This document shows, one piece after another, positions 12,039 through 23,600 of a DNA stretch of 64,000 nt. Location of the stretch: positions 22,064,616 to 22,128,615 of the forward strand of contig NC_034414.1 in the NCBI RefSeq assembly GCF_002078875.1. Reading direction: 5' to 3'. The position numbers and the translations under genes are program-made. The DNA comes from Numida meleagris. Taxonomy: Eukaryota > Chordata > Aves > Galliformes > Numididae. Every line of letters starts with the position of its first letter. The stretch's first letter is position 1. The notes beneath the pieces were generated by a model that saw only the letters and a list, made by a program, of their open reading frames with translations, did no database searches and was not told the origin of the DNA.

Positions 12039-13260
12039 AGAGGCACTTTGGGCATTGTTGACTATAAACTACGGGAGATCGAGAGCCTCAGATTCAAAAG
12101 AAGCCTTACGGGAAGGAGTTCTGAGAAATGTCTGGTGGGGAAGAGAACTGATGTCATGAAGATCTTTGACAATCAGAAGTTACCTGTTATGCAAGTTGTG
12201 CTATTTTGTTTTCAGAAGTGGTGTGCTTTCAGGTGACACTAAATCATAGACTTTGTTTGCAAAAAAAATGATTATACTTAAAAGAACATGGAAGCTCTGA
12301 GAGGTATTGACCAGAGCAGTCAGCAGCTCAGAACTGACTCTAGGTTGCCGTGCTGGAGTTTGCCTGGCGTACCTGTTGTTAGGAACCAGCAAGCTGGTAA
12401 TTGCTACCTTGATGTTAGGCCAGGTACAGGTTAATACTCAGTTATGCCCCTATGTTAAGGTATCAATGACCTACAAGACAGGCTGTTGAGCTCTTTAATT
12501 CCCTGTGCTCTGAAACTGGGCAGAATCATTGTCCTTGTGTATCAGCCAAATTTATTAGCAACTTCTTTATCCATACAGTTTTAGAAATAGCTTATTCTTC
12601 TAAAATGAATGAATGTTATTAGAAAACCTGCTTAATAATCTAATAATGTCTTTGCTTTCATCCCAACTCCTACAGAAATATGTTTTTGGAAATACGTTTG
12701 AAGTATATTTTCAGTTTGATGCTAATTCCTTCAATTTGAATCCAAGTTCTAGGCTCTGTGATGCATCTCCTGAGAATGAGCATTGAAGCAGTTGGCCATT
12801 TCCTTTAAGGTTTATTTTCTTCAGGTAACGGATACTTTGTTTATTACCCTGTATGCATGCCCACTTTTGGCAGTTCTTACAGGGCGTGTTTTTCCTTAAC
12901 CAAGGAGCTCTGCAGACTTCTCCAGGTATTCTGACAAGGCAACATTTTAGCATCTGTCAGCTCAGACAAGCTACCTCTGTTCACACTGTGTTACCTGTAG
13001 TCATGCTGCTAGAGCGAATAGGAGGTAGGGACTACTGGGAACCTTTAAATCCCCAAACCTCAGCCTAGGGAAATTGCAACTGGTTTGAATTCAGTGAAGC
13101 CCTGATGTGTAACTGATGGCAGGACTGTGCTGAGGAAAAACAGTTCTTCGCTTACTTTCTCAGCTTTAATTTATAATGTTAGCAAATTGTGGTTTAGTTT
13201 ATTTGCTCTGAGCTGTGAGAAGACAAAGGTTTACCTCAAAATAAAAGAACTTACGAGAGA
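12039..13260 (+). other. Probable ALKBH3 3' UTR
   Basis: No canonical poly(A) signal occurs close to the stop codon. The first AATAAA is at 13240-13245, which would give a 3' UTR of about 1.2 kb. A weak TATAAA variant at 12063-12068 could end a very short one. The sequence does not decide between them. No coding potential was recognised. Confidence 0.4.
13240..13245 (+). terminator. Candidate poly(A) signal for ALKBH3
   Basis: AATAAA is the first canonical hexamer downstream of the ALKBH3 stop codon. The assignment rests only on position and sequence. Confidence 0.35.
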
Positions 13261-16200
13261 ATCACCGTATCCCCTGTTTCGCTCCTGGGGTGACGTCGTT
13301 TTATTGCTCCTGTCCCCTGTGTGCCGCTCACTTTCCACGCAGTGGGAAGAAGGTGTGTGGCGTCCTCCCTCTGTCCTGCAAGGGGAACAGTTGGCATAGA
13401 GGTCAGGTTTCTTCATGCCAGATGGGGTGTTGGGTGTTGTGGGTCCTTCCTTCCTCCCCCCACCTCCTCCCGAAATGTCCCCTAGCCAGGTGGCAGCAGA
13501 TTGCGGCCTCCTGCCTGCCGGAACTGCAGGAAATGGCTTAGAGCAGAGGAGATTTCAGCCCACATCTCCTCAGGAGGTCTTTCTGCAGGGACATTTTCTT
13601 TTAGAGATTTGTTCCTTAATGCTGCGAGCACTCTCATGGTTCTCAAAGTGGACTTGTGCAGAAGTAGCATTTTAAAGGTTCCTGCTTCTGGTGTTGTTTT
13701 TGTGACACCAAAAGGCTTGATTTTTTTCATGGGAAATCAGCCAGCCTGAAAACTTCAAGCGGTACATTTGGGTGTTTCTGCTGCTGGAGTCAAGTGCACA
13801 GTGTAACGTTCATTTAAGATGGTAAGTGTGTAGAGTCTCCGACTTATAGATAGCTGGAGGAACTTTTTCCCTAGTTATGTGGATTTGAAAGCAGTGCCTC
13901 CAAAAGTGCTATCCAGAGGTTTATTTTCCAGTCATGAGGCGTTACTTCCTTCCTAGAATTGTTTTGACAGTGCAGCATTCCCAGCCAAAAGCTTATTGAA
14001 AATGTTTTAAACTCGGGATTCGTGACAATAATTTAAAGTAGAGCGTATTGCAGAGCTGTTGGGTTTATCCAAAACCAAATGTTTTTACATTCACAAAGGA
14101 TTCAGTGAGGGGATTTTTCCTGGGCAGTTTTGTTTTTGCTGTTCTCACCAGAATCAAGCATGGAGCTGTCTGCCCTTGTGAGCTGGTGGAGCAGATGTTA
14201 GGAGACGCTTTGCCTACAGAGCACTTTTGGATTTTATTTTCCATATTTCCCCGTATTCTTCCCATCTCTCCCAAACTGCCTCTCGTAGCCATTTGCTTTC
14301 CCAATCCCACTCCTATGTTATCTGTTCGTATTTATCTCTAGTTGTTTCTCATATGCTCCCTGCAGCAGGTGTGTGATGTAGCAGGTATCAACTGGGCTTA
14401 TACCTTTTTCCTGTTTCTTCATCGTGAAGTGTTATTTTTCAGCAGAGTATGAATGCCTTTTCCAAGAAAAGCTGAAAAATTGCATTCTTCAAACCATTCA
14501 TTGCCTGTGGTTTTCCAGCAGATTGCCTTTTCCAAGTAATCGTCACCTTTTCCAAAATATGACTGTCAGGCTTGATGGTAAGGAGTAGATGAATAGAAGC
14601 TATCTTTGTTAAGGATGAAGTGTGGTCTTTTGGCCCTAGAGAATATGCAGAATGGAGCTCTTCTTAACAAAGAAACAGAAAACAGCAAACAAAAAACAAA
14701 GCAACCACCTTGTGACTGGTGCACAGGGTTGTTCCATCAATAGTATATAACCCTTTGTTCATTTCACACATACGTAAGCAATAGCATTATTAATAAACCA
14801 CAGTGATATCAGGAATTTATGTCTCCCCACCACCTGCAGTAACGATCTAATCATAGGATACTGGAACATTCAAGCACGAGCTCTTGATGAGTGTTGAGTA
14901 TAGCTGATTAAGTACTGCACTGCTGGGCCATACCTGCTTGATCTGAGCACATTCTGTTTAAAATCAACAGCAAAGTTCATCATTTCTTTCAGGAAAAAAA
15001 TTTCCTTAGGATTTACAGTTTTCATCGGCTCTGAAGATTAGTCAGATTAGTCTAGCTATATATTTTCCACTTGTTGTGACTGATGGGGTTGAGTTATAGC
15101 TACCTGAAATCTGCTTCTGCCAGTAGCAATTTAGAAAGAGATGGGGTACCAGGAAGGGGTTAAGGAGCCAGAACGTTTGTACTGCAGCACTGGCTGAGCA
15201 CAGAAGATTGTTCTCCCGGGGTTCAGATAGGAGCCCTGGGATGGGTGCTGAGAATCCATAATGCCGCCTTGTCAAGCGCTGCCGCTATTGACTTAGCTAA
15301 AAAGCATTTAACACCCACTTTGCCTTTTCTGGTCATAAACATTTTCAGATTGGATATGAAATCTGCCTCACTCTGTTTTGTTTTTGAAGTGCTTCTTGTA
15401 AATGCTCGAGGTTTCCATAGCAACCGGTGCCGTTTGTTTAAGCTGGAGCTCACCGGCCTGTCCTCCTGCACCTCACTGCTGCTGGGATCCTGCAGCTATC
15501 ACTCGTTTTCTTGGCATGCCTGGGAGCAACTCGTAAGTACTGCGTAGTAGCTCACCAGCAGGTCCCTGTAAAAACATGGGCCCTTTCCAGAAGGCCATTG
15601 CTCAGTGGGATGACAGATGTGGGCTTTCTCGCTTGCCGACCTGTTTGATTTACCTCCTCTTTCTGTGCACCATTCCATGCAGCTTTGGATCGCTATGTGA
15701 TCTCCCTGTGAGAGCAGCACCCAGGCTGGCTGGCAGCTCTTTGGCTGCCCACACTGTGAAGACGTGTGTCTGGGTGGCCGGAAGATAGGTTTGGTGCAGT
15801 CACCCAGCCAGACAGCACTCATCTGATCTGGAACGGTGCTCAACCAAAAGCAACTTCTGCCTGTGCAACACGTGTGGGTGTTGCTTACTCTGCCCTTCAG
15901 TCCCATGGTGGATGCAGTGTGTAACCCTGCTTGGCAGACTGATCTTACAACAGTTCCTTGTGCCATGGCAGGTGGCTGTGCAGCCCGCAGTGACCAGCCC
16001 AGGCTCTGAGCTGTCCGAGCGCTGTCTCATAGAGCACGCCCAGCAGCTTGGCTTCCCTTGCTTAGACCGCAGTGGCTCTGGTTTAGAAAAACCTCTTTCT
16101 GGCTGCTAAGATCATCCGGGTCGAATGGGTTTTCCTCCAACAAGGATTTGGTCACTTTTTGTTTCTTTGTCAGCATTAGCATCATGCTGGATCCCCAGGG

Positions 16201-18900
16201 CAGGGCTCTGGCTGCTGGGACTGACATCACTGAACTCTTTGCTGATGTCATTTTAGTGGTTTTTGACTAAGTTCCCAAAGAGGTTTAGAGATGGAGCAAA
16301 CAACAGTCTGCAGGGTGTGAGCACTCAAAGGCCTACGGTTCATTGTCAAGAAAGTTTCCATTTTCATCCTTAGAATGGAGCTGATTTCTGTCTTAATTAC
16401 TTACAAATAGGCTTTAGAGGAGAGAGAAGGAGGGAGGGAAGTTTGTTCTGCTGTACGTGGGTTCTCTGCAGTGGTTGTAGCCACAGAAGGAAGTGGGAAT
16501 TGGTAGCTGGAATGTTGGGATCCCACCTGTGGCTCCGCCTTAGGGTGGAGTTTTAAAACTGAAGCATTTAAAACATGAGGGAAAAACAGTGTTCAAGTTT
16601 TTCAACCTGAGACAGTCTGCACTTCATCAATTGCAAGATGTGTTATTGAACTAGAAATGCAAAATTGCTTAATTGGTGGTATCGCAGTACCAATTAGACA
16701 TAGAAATACATAGGCAGGTATAGCCATGGAAGGTGACAGCTCAACTGTCCCGAGAGCCTGCGACTTGTACCACAGACAACAGGAATGTTCAGAGCGATTG
16801 GTCTCTGCATGAGCTAACAGTGCAGCTTTGTCCTTTAAGCAGCAGATGCCCCAAAATATCAGCTCCAGTTGTTGAGCCATGCTCCCATCATGTATCCCCG
16901 CACACCGCGTGCTGCTGCATCTGTGGCACTGCTGCAGGAGCTGCTGCCTGCCCTGACCCCCTCAGCCCAAACAGAGGAAACTTGGCATAGCAGTTTCCAT
17001 CAGGGAGTATTTTGCAGCTCTTTTTGAAAACAAAGAGCTCCATTACCCCATTAATTAGAATTAGCGTGATGACAGCCAAACGCTGTTATCCTGTGACTGC
17101 TACTGAAGAACTGGCTTCACTTCAGCTACGGCTTTATAACTAAAATAATTGAAAGCAGAGAATAACACAGCGTATTTCTGTGAGGAGCATTAATACATTC
17201 AAACTTTTCTGTCTCTACGTTGTCCAGTGGGTAGAAAGAAGCGTTATGAGTTACGGTGGCATGAAGCATGTGGGAAGTCAGGCCGGGCTGCAGGCTGGCT
17301 GAGGGAGCAGCGGGGTCGGTGCCCTGGGGCTCAGCACGGCCGGGGTGCTGCTGCCTGCTTACTGCAGGTGACGGTGGCTGTGCATCTCCAGCCAGCAGGC
17401 TCTGGGCAGGCTTCCAATGGGCCTTGTGCAGCCTGGGTGCCCCGTCAGAGAGGTGCAGATTCCTGCAGCACTGGGCCCTGTGCACAGGGGTGACCTCAGC
17501 TCTGCACTATGTGAGACAGAACCCCCCTCCCTCCATGGGAGCCCCCTGGCAGCAGGCTCTGCCATCCTAGTGGTGAGGTCGCGTTTCAGCACTGGGAGCA
17601 CCCAGATTAAAGGCATGATTTAAGCCTCCGGAATAAATATAGTTGTTACATTAGCGCATGGCAAGCCTAACTTGAGGGATTATGTCACAGGATATTTTTT
17701 TCCAAATTGTCTCAACTAAAAACTTAAGGCTTCCTGGTTATTGCCATGGTGATGTTGCTCCAACTCAACTGAAATTTCTCTGAACCTTTCATAATCCCGA
17801 CTGCGAGGGTGCTCACCACTCAGGTACCTGAAAGGAAACTTTGGTATTTGTGCTGAACAAACTCGGTGGGCAGCTGGCGCTGGTGCTGCTAATGCCGAAT
17901 TTCTCAGCAGGGCCTGGGATCCTCTGGTGCCGAGGCCATTGATATTGCAGATTGCATTCACCAGGCTTGGTGTGGGCATGAGGTGCTCTTCCCCACCACC
18001 AGCACATGTCTGGGTTGCTGCAGGGAGGAGCTTGGCCCTGGAGCCCCCTGGATGATGGCCCTGTCCCTGGTGTGGCCGAGGTGGCAGAGACGAGATCCAG
18101 GGATGGGGCCTACTGTAAGCCGTTGTGCACCCAGGGTACAGGGGATATGTTTAGCCACTAAGATCAACCAGAAGCTTGTTCCCTTATTAAGTTAATTGTA
18201 TCTCCCAGTAGAAAGGCTTTGGAGTGAGCCTGGCCCTGAGGCTGCTGTGAGCAGCCAAGGAGCTGTGTGCTCGCAGCCAGATGCCTCCTCACACTGAGGC
18301 TGGAGTGTTCCCTTAGTGCTGGCAGTGCCGCCCCATACCTTGCTCCCAGCCCCGTGTTCATGTTCTGGAGCCAGGCTGCGGCGAGGCTGCAATCACTCAG
18401 CTCCTACCCAGGAGCTCAGCAATGTCCTACGTGGGTGAAGCTGCTGTAGGGTGTCTTTGTGGAGTATTCTTGCATTGACTCCGTGCAGGGGACAGCTGAA
18501 CCACATCAGGCTCTGCTTCCCTCCTGCCTTCCTTCTCTGCCTCCCTCTAGCTCCATCCCTATCCCTGCCCTATGTTTTCTTTACACTGCTGGCTTTTTCT
18601 CCCGCCGAATCCCCTTGGTCTGAGCGGCTCTGACTCTTGTGTGGTTGCAGCCTCCGCTCATTTGCAGACTTTTGTTTCGGCTCAGTGCTACGTGTATGCC
18701 ATTTCTTGTCTGCAGCTCTGTTTGTGCATCACGAGTGTGGCTGAGCCTGTGGGGAATGGAAAATTTTAGGATCCCTAGGATAAGCAGACATGGGGTCACA
18801 CTGAAGCAGGTACTTAACCCTGCTCAAACCTCATCAAAAAGGGTAGAAGTGGGAGATCTGCGTGTCGGTCGTGGAGAGTAGTGCTATGCGATCTCCGTAG
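13261..18900. other. Intergenic stretch between ALKBH3 and C11orf96
   Basis: No gene, RNA or clear mobile element was recognised in this 5.6 kb. It has scattered open frames under 160 codons on both strands, without family resemblance. A polypyrimidine stretch lies at about 13446-13471 and a purine-rich stretch at 16418-16441. GC content rises towards the CpG island that starts near 18,930. Confidence 0.6.
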
Positions 18901-19019
18901 TTTACTGTGGTGTTGGGGTGTCTTATCCCGGGCTGGAGCTGGGCTTGCCCTGCGCGCAGCGTTGCGGGACTTGAGCGCCGGACCCGTGGCTCTGTCAACC
19001 CGGGGATCGCGGGCGGAGC

Positions 19020-19027
19020 GGGGCGGG
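19020..19027 (+). promoter_or_regulatory. GC box (Sp1-type)
   Basis: GGGGCGGG lies about 150 bp upstream of the TATA box. It is a consensus Sp1/KLF site in the C11orf96 promoter. Confidence 0.55.
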
Positions 19028-19098
19028 CCGCCCCGTGCTCTCGCAGCGCCCCGTTCGTTCCCCCGCGGCCGGGGGGCGGCGGAGGAGAAGGCGGGGCC

Positions 19099-19105
19099 GG
19101 GGCGG
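19099..19105 (+). promoter_or_regulatory. GC box (Sp1-type)
   Basis: GGGGCGG lies about 70 bp upstream of the TATA box, a typical proximal-promoter spacing. Confidence 0.55.
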
Positions 19106-19146
19106 TGCCAGGCGGCGGGGCCGCGGGTGGGCTCCGCCGGCGCTGA

Positions 19147-19830
<684 letters not shown>

Positions 19831-20192
19831 GGAGCGGCTCGGCTCGGCTCTGCCCGGCCCGGCCCGGCGGGACCCGGCCCGGCCCGCGGACTGCGCCTGG
19901 CGGCGGGGACCCGGCGGTGGGAGGCTCCGCTGCCTGCCGGGTCGCGGTGTTTTCTGAGAAAGCGCTTGTACCTTCGTTTCTATTTGATTGTATGAAACTC
20001 TCCGTCTAAAAGACAAAAAAAAAAAATCTTTTCTATCCGTTAGAAGAAATGAGCTGTTTTAGATGCATTGAGCTGCCGGACTTTATATTTATTTTTGCAT
20101 TTAAACTGTCGACTGCGTTAATTTAATATGTTTCTACCTGAATGTCTGTTATTATTTCCATAAAAGAGTAATAAAATCCGATATATTTGCAC
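19831..20192 (+). other. C11orf96 3' UTR
   Basis: The first 60 bases are GC pentamers (GGCTC three times at 19836-19850, then GGCCC-type units). After about 19,960 the sequence becomes AT-rich. Three ATTTA pentamers occur at 20087-20091, 20099-20103 and 20121-20125. AATAAA at 20170-20175 ends the transcript near 20,190. Confidence 0.75.
20170..20175 (+). terminator. Poly(A) signal of C11orf96
   Basis: AATAAA lies 340 bp after the stop codon, with cleavage expected 10-25 bases on. GC-rich DNA resumes soon after, so this is the natural end of the AT-rich 3' UTR. Confidence 0.8.
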
Positions 20193-20199
20193 AGTACCC

Positions 20200-23048
20200 C
20201 CGGGCCGTCCTTATTCCGGTCCCCGCTGCCCTGCCCCCGCTGCTGCTGCCGAGCCGGTGCTGCCGGGGCCGTGCCGATGGGACGGAGACGGGCTGCGGGC
20301 TGATCTTACACAACTTCGTTTGCTTTGTTGAGATGTTTGTGTTCGATTGTATTGGTGCTTAAGGATTACTTGGAATCGGCTGTGCAAAAGAGCGTTGCTG
20401 CAGCTGGGCAGGTGTAGTTCGTGGCTCGGCGCGCTGGCTTTCTGTCCTCATCCGAGTGCTGCCGTCCCTTCTCCCAGCCCACTGCTGCGTAGTGCTGCGC
20501 GCGGCTTCAGTACCCGGAGCCGATGAGGGCCCTGTCCTAAAGCAGACGGTGGCGAGGGGGGTGAGCTTCACCCGGAGCTGATGGGCAAAGGGTTTTGGTG
20601 TGGGACAAGTGAATTCTTTGGGACTTCGGGGTGCGTGAGTGTGTGTGAGGCTTCCCGGTCTCTGATCGTGGTATTTCTCTGCGGAGGGAGAGGCACATCA
20701 CTGGACCAGGAATCTCCTTGCTGTAATTCCTCTGTCCAGTGGCAGCATCCCTGTGCTGGCAGCTCTGAGGGGAGCCTGCGATCATCCCAGTTACTGGCGT
20801 TACCCTGGGTGGTGGTTGGGAGCCTCTGGCTGACATCTCTGCAGTTAGATGTGGAGAGTTAGATGTCCTAGCTTTGGGTGCAGCCGCACCGATGCCCCCC
20901 ACGCTGCCGCTCCTTGGTGGCGTAGGTGCAGGTGAGTGAGATGGATGGGACTGGGAGCAGCCCAGTGGGGTGTATGGCACCCACTGCAGTGTGGCCAAGG
21001 GCTGCTGGGGTGCCACGCTCAGAACTGCCTCTGCCTCGGAGCTGAGGGACAGCAGCAGCATGGGGAGGCTTCCTTTGGGCAGGTCCTGCTGCAAGTTCTC
21101 TAAGTACTAGAAGAGTCTTACAGCATCCCGTGCAATGTGAGAGCCATCCCAGCCTGGCAGGAAGGGTAAGCCATAAGCGGTAAGCCGTGTGCACAGCATA
21201 TAAGCCCCAGCTTGTTCCCACGTCAGCCTGCGGCCCCCTGGCTGCCCTCACTGCCCATCCCGGGGCTGCTCCCTGTGCCTGCGCGCAGAGCGGCTCCCTG
21301 CTGGGAGAACCAGAGTGGTCAGAAACAACGCTTTCGAGAGACAAATCCATGATGCGCTAGATGTTAATACAGAGGTGAGAGCCCCATTCCAGTGGTTAGG
21401 CTGAATAAGTAAGTTCCTCTTCAGCTGTTCCTTGTTAACAACTTCCCACTTCTTCTCAAAGTGAATGACATGCAAATGAGAGATGCTCAGGGCGGGCTGG
21501 TGTTTCCCTTCCCAGCACTCTGTCTTGGGCAGAAGAGAAGCACAAAGTGCTTTAGCTCTGCCCAGAGAGGCCCCACTGAGCGCCAGGCCGCCTCGCTGCG
21601 ATTTCTGAAGGTTCCTCTTGCCGTGGTTTTTAGAACCGTGGATATCCACCCTGTGTAAGGGCTGCAAAACCACTGCATTAAATTCACTTCACTGAGGCTA
21701 ATGACTGCATCAAAGGCTGCCGAGGCTGCCACCCGCTGCCCAGGCTGCAGATATGGGCTGAGCATTCCCTTCCACAGTGCGCAGCCTAAAGCACCCAGAG
21801 GTGCTGTGTGGCAGAACTGCGATGCAGTGAGCGGGCATGGGCAGCCTGCATCAGTGTGCGAGGGAGCTGGGAGCACGGGGAGAGAGCAGAGCAGTGTGTG
21901 TGGCCCTGGACTTTCAGAGCTGCCCCAGCAAGGTGCTCAGCACTGCTCTGGTGCTGCCTCCAGCCAGCTTTGCGCCTCCGCTCCAGCTGCCTGAGCCTGT
22001 GAGCATGGAGCACAGCACCTCTGGGTATTTAATGAGTGCAATTAGTGTAACTGGTGCCAGGGGACAGGGAACCATGCCTTAAAGCTGCACAACCCCTAAC
22101 AGCAGCATTAGAGTCACATTAGTGCTTCTAGTGCCTGAGAACCAGCTTTAGGGCTACTGAGCTTGTGACCTGGGTCGTTTTACCCTGGTGTAAGCATCGA
22201 GTCAGCTCCCAGTTATGGCCGTGGTGGTGCCAGCCTGGCTCTGGTCCGTTCCCCTTAGCAACTTGAACTATGTGCTGATGTTTCTGAGCACATTCACATG
22301 CTGGCATGAAATTCCTCAATGTCCAGGACACCCCTCAGCTTTGCACGGCCCTGCAAATGTCCCCCAGGTGCAATGGAGAGCAGAGCCCCTGGGGGGACAT
22401 GGGAAAGGGCTTTCCCTCGGCCACTGGCCACTGGCAGGGAGCTGCAGAAGACCTGCTTGCTTTGGAACACAAGATGAGCAAGGTCCGCCTGGGTCTGATT
22501 TCAAACAAAACAAGATTGGCCACAGTAATTTACAGCTCTGTCTTGAACAGGGATTCTTTGTTTGGAAATAACTTGCATCGAAGAGGTTGAAGTTATTTAT
22601 TAGGAGTTGGTGAAAGGGAAGTTTTCTTCCTTGGCTTGATTTAAAACCCTGTTGTCGTGGAAGATTTTTTTCCCTGCCTGTGAAGAAAATGACCTTTCTT
22701 GGGCAGGAGGGAAGGGGACTGGCGAAAAGGCAGGGAGGGAGGGAGAGAACGCAGCTCGCTTGTGGAATGGCTCTTGGCTAGCACAGAGCTGCATGAAGGA
22801 TGTTTATGTGCTTGTTACTTTTAGTCCTGGCTTCTGGCAAGTCTGTGTTTTCCCTTTGAGAAATACTTGGAGGTCCTGCCCGTGATTGTTAAAGACTCAT
22901 TTCTGTCTCTTTCCACAGACAGCCTTGAATGGCTGAGGGAGCTCAAGCTCTGCTCTCCAGCCTTCTGGGAAAGGCAGCGTAGCTTTTTCACCGTACCTGA
23001 AGTAAAGGCAAACCAAGGTGCAGGATTAGACAAGACAGGAGGGACAAA
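20200..23048. other. Intergenic, no gene recognised
   Basis: This is moderately GC-rich sequence downstream of C11orf96. The longest frames (for example - strand 20537-21094, 185 codons) have no recognisable domain and no promoter or splice context. No repeat was recognised. Confidence 0.55.
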
Positions 23049-23600
23049 CATAGAATCATAGAAAGGCTTGGGTTGGAAGGAACCTTAAAGATCATCTGGT
23101 CCCAACTCCCCTGATGTGGGCAGGGCTGTCCCGCACCAGATCAGGCTGCCCATACAACCTGGCTTTGAACGCTTCCAGAGATGGGGCATCCACAGTCTCT
23201 CTGAGCAGCCTTTACCTCACCACTCTTTGAGTAAAGAATTTCCCCCTAACATCTAACCTACATTTCCACTCTTTTAGTTTAAAGGCACCCCCCCTTTGTC
23301 CTATCACTATTAGACCATGTAAAAAGTCCGTCTCCCTGCTTGTTATAAGGTGGCTCATATCCAGGTTTCGTCCACCAGAACCCCAAGTCCTTCTTGGCAG
23401 GGCTGCTCTCAGTGAGCATTCTGTGCACATACCTGGGATTGCCCCAGCCCAAGTGCTGCACCTTGCACTTGGCCTTGTTAAACCTCATTAGGTTCACATG
23501 GGCCCACTTTTCAAGCTTGTCCAGTTCCCTCTGGATGACATCCCTTCCTTCTGTTGTATTGACTGCTCTACTTGACTTGATGGTGAAAATACCCAGCCTC
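23049..23600 (-). mobile_element. CR1 LINE fragment with 3' UTR and end of ORF2, internally deleted
   Basis: The element starts at the octamer repeat CATAGAATCATAGAAA (reverse complement of the CR1 3' end) and continues into the CR1 3' region. On the - strand, about 23,380-23,550 translates to [20 protein letters not shown], followed by a segment ending [10 protein letters not shown]. This is the conserved part of CR1 ORF2 just after the reverse-transcriptase core. It is then joined almost directly to the final ORF2 residues, so an internal stretch of ORF2 is missing. It is dead, and its 5' end could extend to about 23,690. Confidence 0.88.

Noticed and set aside
22915..22945. GGCTGAGGGAGCTCAA-like stretch resembling a CR1 tail
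   Set aside because: Only one short block matches and the surrounding sequence does not follow the CR1 order.
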